Source of the DNA: Gnetum montanum
Taxonomy: Eukaryota; Streptophyta; Gnetopsida; Gnetales; Gnetaceae
Direction of reading: 5' to 3'
Length of the DNA stretch: 64,000 bases
NCBI GenBank assembly: GCA_015680685.1
Contig: MNCI01006893.1
Coordinates: forward strand, 1 to 64,000
Each line of letters starts with the position of its first letter. The first letter of the stretch is position 1. A program made the position numbers and the translations under genes. The notes below the pieces were generated by a model, which made no database searches, was not told where the DNA came from, and saw nothing but the letters and a program-made list of their open reading frames with translations. Shown piece after piece: positions 55,947-64,000 of the stretch.

Positions 55947-58400
55947 CCTAGTGCTCTTTAGTATTGATGTTGTATAACCATCTTGTCTACGAGGTGCTCA
56001 CTCGGTCTCCTGTATTACCACCTTAAGGGCCTGCCAATGTCACCAATGGTATTACCCCTTAGAAAGAAGGGAACTGATGCATTGGCCACAATTGGGTTTT
56101 GGGTAGGTGAGGGGCTAGCATGTTGTGGCATTTAGAAGACAAAGGATGGCTAAACAGTTGTTGTTGTGATGTGCTATGGGACCCTGACCATGAAGGGAAT
56201 TATAGGTGCTTGAGGTGGCACTCTAATGATGAAAGGGGGCCTCGAACCTATAGGGGCTAAGGGGATCCTTATGCTACTAGAGGGCACATTGATCACAAAT
56301 GGTCACTACATCAGTTCTAGCTCATCATCAATGCTAATAGTATTTATGACAAAGCAAACATTGTTTGTGTTTAGAGGATCCTTGTACACTCTCATAGATT
56401 GGTTTTGAGGCCTAAGCAGGCTAGCAATCTTAAGTACTAGCTCACCTCTATTAATCATCCTTTACAAATCATCTTGCAAGGCTATGCAAAAATTAGTATT
56501 ATGGTTAGGCAACTGGTGGTAGTGGCAAAATTAGTCCAACCTAAAATGCCCTGGGACTAGAGAGTTATTTGGTGTTACTGATGTAAGATTCCTTAGTAGG
56601 TCATAATACCTATCATTTTTTTTTGCGAGCATCCTTGGACATTTTCTTGTATTGGATGTGCCCAACTTTCAGCAAAAGGTCTAATAACTTTGAAGGTTTT
56701 AATGATAATGAGGCATACTTATAGTGATCCTTACACTTAAAGTTAGCCCTTGGAATAACTTCACTATTGCCACTGATGACGTGGCTTGGTTGGTTACTAT
56801 GGTGCTAGGGTTGGCAGCTTTGTTATTAATTGAGGCTTTGGGTTGCCTAGCTATTGCCCTTAAGTTGGTTGTCTTAGCCTCTTTGGCAATAATTGCCACT
56901 GTTGCATTCTACTTTCACTTATCCTTGTCCCTCCTTGAATGCTAATTTTTGTAGGCCACATAGGCTAGGTCCTTACTGGTTTCTGTCGCATCTTGTATGC
57001 TCTTGGTTTGAGTAAAGGTTTGTCTTAGAGACTGCAAGTCTAAGTAATACATTTTTAACTTTATGAAGTCATTAAATGCATCCTTAAAGATGGTGAGGAG
57101 GTTTTTTTGGCTATTGGCTCTCATATGTCATTTAACAAGGCACTATAGCATTGAATGAATTTTTGCATAGGCTCTAGGTGGCCCTACTTCATTTGCATTG
57201 GTTGGTCCAAAGTCATCTCTAGCTTAAAGTTGTACTTGAAGCGTGTTACAAATTGGCCTAGAAGATCCTCCAAAGAGGAGATAAAGCTTCCAGGTAATGC
57301 ATGGTACCAATCTAACACCTTGCTAGTAAGTGACATGGCAAACACACCTATGATGGCATGCGGCCATGCTTGCAATAGCAGGCACTCACACCTAAATGTG
57401 ACTAAATGTGCATTGGGGTCTCCCTCACTATCGTATTTAGTGAACTAGGGTAGTGGGACTCTAGTTAGAAGAGTTAGGGGTGGGACCATAGGACTTATAA
57501 GATCATCTTGGTAGAAGTCCACCACTTTGAAAATTTTAGATGAGGTAGCTTTGAGTCACTTCACCACTTCTATTAGTCTTTGAATCATCTAGAATGTCTG
57601 TTCTAAGTTGTGAGACATTCTAGCTAGCTATGCTAGTTGCACAATTTGTTGTTGAACTAATTGTATCGTCTATGGCCTGGTCACAGGATGTGGAATCATA
57701 AAATGTGCTTGATGTGTGGGCCATGTTGAAGGGAAATAACTAGGACATGCAACGCATATGTGCAATAGGTTGGTGTCAAGGGCATTGACAAAATAGGTAA
57801 GATGTAGGATGCCTAACTCTCTTGGATCCTAGAGATAAGCCCTATGTGGAAGTGTGGTTAAGTTGACGCAATTATAGCAAGCAAAAATGGTTGGATGGGT
57901 GGCAATGATGCCACGAAGGGCAAGCTAAAGGGAGCTACTACATCATAGTATGTATGTTGTGTTTGATGCATCGCTATCACAAGCAGTGACTTGAAAGGTG
58001 AGGCCAATGCTATGACCATCTCAAGGAGAATAGGTGAACGAGACTACAAAAGAGCTAGACTAGGAATCACTCGTTGGAAGATGATGTGGAAAGAGCCCTC
58101 ATGCTTAGAGCAAGCTTTGAACTCATCTTCCTCTTTTATAGGAGCTCTTCATAGTCTGTTCCTAGGTCACACTCACCTACTCGGATGAGTTGGGGTAGCA
58201 TCCAATGGTAGGGCTCTGTGAGTTGGATAATATTGAGTGAGGAGGAGATTTACTCCCATCCATTCTAATGAATCAATTCATAGCCTCTCTTTTCTTCTAT
58301 TTCTAAGGGATCTACAAATAGCCCTGCTTGAATCTTTACACATATAAAGTTACATTGTTCATCACTTAGCATAGTATACTCTGTGTCTTGACTATGTAGC
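55947..58400 (-). pseudogene. Tat-like gag of B
   Basis: MLSDEQCNFICVKIQAGLF (about 58,375) and PYHWMLPQLIRVG (58,200) pair with the start of F gag. The core is at 57,375-56,945: AMSLTSKVLDWYHALPGSFI, SSLEDLLGQFVTRFKYNFKL, then LTIFKDAFNDFIKLKMYYLD, LQSLRQTFTQTKSIQDATE and AYVAYKN. Blocks LDWY, SLEDL and the 'T..I..A' end match F at 12,590-12,960. The zinc-knuckle-like part lies near 56,540-56,460. The frame is broken by TAG stops. The solo LTR separates the last part from the protease. Confidence 0.8.
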
Positions 58401-58971
58401 CTAAGCAATTACCTTGGCTTTGCCATTACAAAATTCCTAGGGTTGTCAATCTTGGTCTCTTGTTAAATGGGCAAGACAATGAGTGTGCTTGGAACAATGT
58501 TGAAGGCTATTCTGGATTCATGGATGTAGATTAAGTTGCAAGAGGGCACTGTGAGAGTTGCTGATTGTGAAATACAACTAACACCACTGACTATGCTAAC
58601 TATGCTCTCTACGCTGGAGGCAAACTATGCTTTCTATGTTGGATTTGACTACACTCTCTACGTTGGAGCTAACTATGCTCTCTATGTTGGAGGCTAATTA
58701 TGCTCCAACTAAAAGCATCAATAATTTGGCAAACATTAGGTATGTGTGCTTTGGGTTGCTACACAGGGGTTTTGGGGGAACCGACAATGGGGTCTAATCT
58801 ACACTAATCACATAGTAGCCAACGCTTGCGCTTGCCCAAGATTCAGCTACTGCTGCGTGTGTAGTAAGTCCATAGGGGTGTTACAATCTACACTAGCTCA
58901 AAGCTAATAATGGTGATGTAGAAAGCACCTAAAAAAACCACAATGGAGTCTGAAAAAGAAAAGGATTCAGG

Positions 58972-58993
58972 TCCGACTTCTAGCACCAAAAAC
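58972..58993 (-). other. Primer-binding site of B
   Basis: Minus strand TTTTTGGTGCTAGAAGTCGG follows the LTR end TAGTCATTACAG. The equivalent in F is at 10,963. Confidence 0.65.
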
Positions 58994-59337
58994 TGTAATG
59001 ACTAAAAATGTTGACGGTTCAAACACCGAGGTCCACAGGCACATAGCCTAACGTTGAATTCACATGAGGGCCTACAAGAGGTGGAGATGAGGTGCCCTAA
59101 ATAGTTTGATTGATTGAATAGGAACTTACTAAATGTAATGGGGATGTAGCATGGTTAGCTACAGTGTTGATGAGAAATGATGATAAGTGTTCAAGTGATG
59201 TCAATGATGTTAATGGGGTTGAGCGTATTCAAGATTTTTAGCAAAAATGAGGGTGTCAACATGTAGATACTAGTACCCAAATGTAGTTCTAGGCACAACT
59301 ATGTGGTGAAATAGCAAAAAAATTCATCATGCTGAAA

Positions 59338-59378
<41 letters not shown>

Positions 59379-60567
59379 CAAAACACCATCCCAAACGAAG
59401 TTGAGTGCAGTTAACACCAAAAGGGATTAGGAGGTACACAATATACAATGGATGTAGTAGATAGCATAGTCACAGTCTTAGGAATGTTTGGGCATGAAGA
59501 CTAGCATTTTGCCAAGGTGTCTACATCCACTAGGTTGATTGTTGTGGTGTACCATTGGCTGTGTTGTTCTGGTGGACTATGGTGGTCTATGGTAATTTGC
59601 AACTTCATCAATATGTCTTTGGTTCTTTCCCAAGTGCTTCTTAGGTTTTCCAACTCTTTGATTTTCCAATTTTCCAACCTTGAATGTTGCCAACCTCTAA
59701 AATTTGTCAACCCTGAAAATGTTGAGGATGTAGCTATTTATAGGTTTAGCATTAGCGTGAGATACAAGATGGCTTCCATGTGGTAGAGTGGACAGTTGGA
59801 ACTACACTTTCATCCAACTATGCTCTCCACTAGGTTAGTGGTATTGTGCTTTACTATGCTTTGCTGGACTCTGTAAGGCTACGAGACTATGACTACGATG
59901 CCAACTACATGTGTATGCACCAAGAGGACTATAAGGTACCTAAAAAAATAAAATTTGGAGACTATGCTCTGGGACTACACTCTCCATTGTCTCACTTGGG
60001 ATCAAGCATAGTTACAATTTTTTGGGCCAAAAAAAATGGGATAGAAAAAGAAGCATTTTGCTTATTACACTTGGCAAAGGTGAGCAAGAGCTGAACTGAG
60101 TGGCATTATTGCACTGTGGAGGCTACTGGAGACTATTCTAGCTAACTACAGTTGACTACACTCTGGACTAGGGGAGAGCATAGTCCCATACTTAGAAAAA
60201 TTTTATAGAAAATGACCTCCTTGCTAACTATGCTCTCCACTAGAGGTTGACTACACTCCCATCTGGGGTTGAGCGTAGTCTTAGCACTTAGAAAATCCTT
60301 CAAAAAATTGGGCTTTCATGCTAACTACACTCTCCATGAGAGGCTAACTACACTTTAGTGTAGTGGAGAGCATAGTTCTAGCACTTAGAAAAAATTGCAA
60401 AATACTAGCTTTATACTGACACTTAGAAAAAATTACAAAGCTAGTCTTTGTGTTGACTATGCTCTCCACAAGAGGCTAACTACACTCTAGGGTAGTGGAG
60501 AGTATCATCCCAAAACTTAGAAAAATTTGCAATCAAGATGCTACAGTTTAGATTTGGTGGTATTTCA
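58994..60567 (-). repeat. 5' LTR of B
   Basis: The minus strand begins TGAAATACCACCAAATCTAA and ends TTTTTAGTCATTACA (1,574 bp). The TATA box (minus) is at 59,736-59,742. It is followed on the plus strand by ACTAG (60,568-60,572). Confidence 0.9.
59343..59377. repeat. GA microsatellite in the B 5' LTR
   Basis: An uninterrupted (GA)n run of about 34 bases. The 3' LTR has only AGAGAGGGAGAGAGGAG at the same place (43,299-43,315), so the run grew after insertion. Confidence 0.85.
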
Positions 60568-60572
60568 ACTAG

Positions 60573-63328
60573 AAACTCATGCTGCAGGTCCTCTTAGAAA
60601 AGAGGTAGAAGTGGAATCTATCAAAAAAAATCCAAAACCAGTAGTAGCAATAGAACACTCCCATTAAGATGATGCACCAGCACCATAAGCAACTCTAGAG
60701 GTGACCTTCACAAAGGCTTGCCTAAACCAAATAAACTCATGAGAGGTCTAGAAAATAGTGCTCTAGGAGTTAAACTTTGGCCCATTCCTAGAGCAAGCAC
60801 CAAAAGAAGTGCAAGACCAAATAAAGGCCTCTTCCATGTGGCCAATCATCAATTCTATCAAGGAGTGGTACATGGGAGAGACATTTCTATTTTGAAATAA
60901 TAGGCATCATGGATCAATAGTGAAAATCAAGGACATCTTAGTATCCTACTTGGTGTAGGCCATTACTACAATGCTTATATTACCTAAAACAAGGGAAAAT
61001 CTTGTTGAGATCTTGATGTAGGTAGATCCTAGCATAAAGAAATAATGGGTTCAATGGTGTTATGATGTCGATCGTAAGGAGTTTAATGCAATCACATCAA
61101 CAAAAAAAATACGCTACAATATTATGACCTTTCACCTCAATCCCATGGTGTAGCCAAGCAAAATCATCACCTTCTCTACCTGAGCATGCACAACTTTGAG
61201 TGGGAGATTCCCCAATAATCTTCCATAGCTAATCTATCTACACATGAAGAAGTGATTTAAAGTAAATGAATGTGGAAAGAAGGGACTCCCCTTCCCATGC
61301 CTCATTAGGAAACTTTGTCAAAGGGGAGAAATAGCCTGCTACACCAATGATGTCATTAGGCAAGTTCTAGCTACCAACTAGGCAAAAATGATGATAAAAA
61401 AGATGCCTAAAACAACTATACAAGAAGAGGAGTAGAAACCACCACCTCCACATGCCACTGAAACAACTATGCTAGACATCAGTGCAACTGCCTAATGATT
61501 GTGTGAATATAGGAAATGGCTCTTGAGTGAACAAGAGCAATGAGCAAGCATGAGTGGTAGGGACCCATCCATGTAGGGACTAGCAATGAGTTACTTAAAT
61601 GGGGTGGCCCAAACAATCAGTTTGATGGGTAAAGGTGAATCCATCTTCTCAACCCAAAGAATGCAATTGCCCACAAAGTCAAATCCAAGTACTAGAGAGG
61701 TCATAGTATATCTTGCAGCATAATAGTCACTCCCAAAAATCCTCTAGAAGCACTACAACCTTCTTGGTGTGCTTGGAGGAGGGTGAGGGGGAAATAGTTT
61801 TGGTGATGCAGCACCAGGGGTAGGAGACTATAGTCGAAGTGATCACTAACTAGATTACCAAAATGCTTAACACACCTGTGACATCTATATCATATGTCAC
61901 TACAATTAGGGATGTGCAGATGTCTGTAGGAACCACAAGCAATAGAATAAATGTAGCGCAACATGAAGAACTACTGGACTAACTCATGGGAACTGGGCAA
62001 TTACTTCTAGATTTCGTTGATCTTTTGAATAGTATTACTACAACCTAGTTGAAGGTACTTAAGGCAAGTGACAAGAACATCATATTAGAGGGGAAACTTG
62101 AAATAACCAAAAGTTAGAATGAATGCATGACTACAAAAGTTGCTAAATTAAGAGCCCAGATTGTCGACCTTGCATTTCTCAACTTGGCATTGACAAGAGA
62201 TGAAGCTATGAAATAACTTCATACTAAACTAAAAGGGGTTGAGTGTACAATGGAGATGATGGTGTTCTACCAATCCTTGGTAGAGGCCACACAACACAAG
62301 ATTCAAAAAGCATTGGATCAGACCCACGAGGAGAATGTGCAATTGACTGTAGAGAACCATCTCCTATGAAATGTTGATGAGCACAAACAAAAATTAACTA
62401 ATTTCATCCATTAATAGTAGGAGCAACTGGCCAAAGAAAACATAGAACTGAGGAGATTTACAGTAGAAAATAAAAATCTCACTATGAAGAAGGTTTATGC
62501 TCTTCATTAGAAAATTGTAATCAAGGGAGTTACCTAAAAATTGGAGGCTCTCAAATTTGAGAGAGTCAAGGACCATTACGAAGAACAAGTTAGTCTACAA
62601 AAGAAAGTAATGAAAAACACATCCAATTGGTGAAGGCAAAAGTGAATGAAATGCTCCAATAAATTCTAGAGGGAAAAGAAGTATGACAACCCATCGTTGA
62701 TGGGATAGATGCCTACAACAAAGTGAAAACCTATAAGAAGGAGTTGCAATTTGAGATGATGGAATATATGGAGCTCACTAATCTTCATTACAAAAATATG
62801 GCTATGTTGACTGCCAGATGACTATAGTTAGAACTAGAGAAATAGGTGGCTAGCTCATACTTGTTGTACAAGGCCAAGTTCAAGCATCACAAAGACACCA
62901 AGTAGAAGTTTGTAGTGGAAAAAGCTAAACTCAAAGTTCTAAAAGCATGATTCACTAATCAACGATCAATTGCTAAGAACCTAGACAAGAGAATGAATGA
63001 CTACTAGGAGTTGCAAGATTTAATCAAGGTATTCAATATTAAACACAAATAGTTCACTACCTAGTTTGTAAATGTGAAGGAGATGTTCTTAATAATGTCC
63101 TATCTGTGGGATATTCCAATTCTGGCCCACATTGGTGATGTCATGTGGACTATGAACGATCCCTAGTGTAAGTAGGAGAAGATGAAGGAATTACTAAATA
63201 CCTTTTGACTTTCACCAAAAGTTGTAGCCACAGTAGGATAGCCATAGCCACCTAAGCTACTACATGTGATTGAAGCCAATGAAGGTCCTTTAGAACCTCA
63301 AGAGCCTCCACCACCTGGGACTCTTTAA
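60573..63328 (+). pseudogene. Env-position extra ORF of A, main part
   Basis: This continues in frame from 42,838-42,943. Blocks: LNFGPFLEQAPKEVQDQIKA (60,770), EWYMGETFLFQNN-like, VKIKDILVSYLV, a CGKKGLPFPCLIRKLCQRGE stretch (61,275), then from 62,000 a long helical part: EGKLEITKS, KVAKLRAQIVDLAFLNLALT, MMVFYQSLVEATQHKIQKAL and KENIELRRFTVENKNLTMKK. It ends in PQEPPPPGTL at 63,328. Without the stops the frame would be about 900 codons. The C-terminal half looks like coiled coil. I see no signal peptide, fusion peptide or membrane segment, so 'env-like' describes position only. Stops are largely TAG/TAA at Gln-type codons. It is followed by ~220 bp and the terminal PPT. Confidence 0.7.
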
Positions 63329-63549
63329 TCTTCTCCACCACCTTCACACCATTAGAGGATGTGCTATGAAATTTTTGTGTAGTCACATCATGGTGTTCAA
63401 TTTTGTCTCATGAGCATCGCAATTTTTTTTAATTTGTTGATTCATATTGTTAGGCACTCAGTTTCGTTAAGTTAATTTGTTATGTCAAGAGTTAGTCAAT
63501 AATTCCATACCTTCCCAATTTTGTAAAGGAACTCAAGGAGAAGTTTTCA

Positions 63550-63565
63550 CTTAGTCATGGGGGTA
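63550..63565 (+). other. Terminal polypurine tract of A
   Basis: CTTAGTCATGGGGGTA directly precedes the 3' LTR start TGATGACC. Its first 14 bases equal A's internal tract at 35,704. Confidence 0.75.
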
Positions 63566-64000
63566 TGATGACCATAAAAGTATCATGTCAATGGCCACCA
63601 ATTGATGTGGCCTAGTCGATAGGCACCCCTTAATATGGCCTCATCGATGAACCCCCATCGATGGGGCCCTATTTACGTGGTGTTTCCCCATCGATGGGGT
63701 TGCATTGACATAGCATTTGCTACATCTATGGGTCCTTGTCGATGTAGTACTATAGGTAAAACTATAAATATGAGTCCCAGCTATGTTTGTGGATGGGGAG
63801 TCAAATTAGTAGCAAAGCTCTTATAGTTTGTCCATTCGAAAGTTAGAATATTTTCCTGAGTGCCTGTAGTAGGATTCATTAAGTGTATGGATCTTTATTC
63901 AAGCATTGTTGTACCTGAATCACACCACTATGTACAATAATAAAGACAAGCTTCTTGATAAACCTTGCAGCATTCTAGATAATTTAAATGTTTTATTCTT
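63566..64000 (+). repeat. 3' LTR of A, cut by the window end
   Basis: Begins TGATGACCATAAAAGTAT and matches 28,436-28,875. It contains several CATCGATGGGG-type boxes (63,640-63,700) and a TATA box TATAAATA at 63,763-63,770, which is degraded to TACAAATA in the 5' LTR (28,633). Confidence 0.85.

Larger units (their letters stand above)
42944..60567 (-). mobile_element. Tat-like retrotransposon B, complete, with pol and a second RNase H
   Basis: Minus-strand order: 5' LTR 60,567-58,994; PBS; gag 58.4-55.95; [solo LTR 55,941-55,026]; protease 55.0-54.2; [plus-strand tract 54.0-51.1]; spacer 51.06-49.56; RT 49.54-48.3; RNase H; second RNase H 47.8-47.45; integrase 47.2-46.2; repeat arrays 46.08-45.6; 3' non-coding region; PPT; 3' LTR 44,478-42,944. 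The 5-bp ACTAG duplication is perfect. The second, archaeal-type RNase H after the normal one marks the Tat lineage of plant Gypsy elements. LTRs have diverged strongly (about one base in five in the first 50 compared). F is a relative without pol. Confidence 0.9.
28436..64000 (+). mobile_element. Athila-like retrotransposon A, host of C and B
   Basis: Order on the plus strand: 5' LTR 28,436-29,420; PBS; gag from 29,571; protease about 32,130-32,400; RT, RNase H and integrase 32.6-35.6 kb; internal PPT 35,704; spacer; [inverted segment C 35.9-41.24]; region X to 42,837; extra ORF 42,838-42,943; [element B 42,944-60,567]; extra ORF 60,573-63,328; terminal PPT; 3' LTR from 63,566, cut by the window end. 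Without the two interruptions it is about 12.5 kb, a normal size for Athila-lineage elements, which are known for an env-like ORF after pol. LTRs differ at roughly one base in seven in the stretch I compared (28,700-28,800 against 63,825-63,925). It opens inside the gag of D. Confidence 0.8.

Overview
The window is nuclear DNA of a seed plant with a very large, repeat-filled genome. The sequence is A/T-rich, CpG is scarce, and there are three single-N positions. I found no intact host gene and no rRNA, tRNA or CRISPR array. Almost everything that can be recognised is retrotransposon, and every coding region is broken by many in-frame stops, mainly TAG, plus frameshifts. The age of the copies and the mixture of Athila-like, Tat-like, Copia, L1-like and RTE-like elements would fit a gymnosperm or a large-genome angiosperm. 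The species cannot be fixed from the sequence.

Left part (1-5.9 kb). A minus-strand Athila-type LTR with its primer-binding site is cut off at an N at 373. It is followed by the C-terminal end of a plus-strand L1-like LINE, a minus-strand Copia protease/pre-integrase fragment (about 2.5-3.0 kb) and two minus-strand RTE-LINE 3' ends (4.6 and 5.6-5.9 kb).

Middle (5.9-28.4 kb). This part holds pieces of an Athila-like family: an LTR plus gag on the plus strand (5.9-8.8 kb); a minus-strand copy, here called E2 (gag/protease 22.3-18.8 kb, LTR end at 22,461); and a second minus-strand copy, D (22,853-28,435). D and E2 run from gag/protease to a polypurine tract with no reverse transcriptase or integrase between. 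E2 is split by a complete Tat-like element, F (9,128-18,426), with 1.7-1.8 kb LTRs, a TCCCCT duplication on both sides, gag and protease, and no pol.

Right part (28.4-64 kb). One plus-strand Athila-like element, A, fills it. Its 5' LTR is 28,436-29,420 and its 3' LTR starts at 63,566 and leaves the window. A carries gag, protease, RT, RNase H and integrase (29.6-35.6 kb), a non-coding LTR-like region X, and an extra ORF in the env position. A has been split twice. One interruption is an inverted segment of the same family, C (35.9-41.24 kb). The other is a 17.6-kb minus-strand Tat-like element, B (42,944-60,567, target duplication ACTAG), which interrupts the extra ORF near its start. B itself holds a solo Athila-type LTR (55,026-55,941, duplication GTGGA) and a plus-strand tract with intron-like joints (51.1-54.0 kb) whose origin I do not recognise.

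The nesting gives an order of events: E2 and D are old; F entered E2 and A entered D (A starts abruptly inside D's gag); B entered A; the solo LTR entered B. The most unusual signals are the second, internal polypurine tract that varies together with the terminal one in each Athila-like copy, the LTR-like region X in front of the extra ORF, the 30-31 bp 'TATGATGTTAAACTAG' repeats of the Tat-like family, and matching G-to-A losses of catalytic residues.
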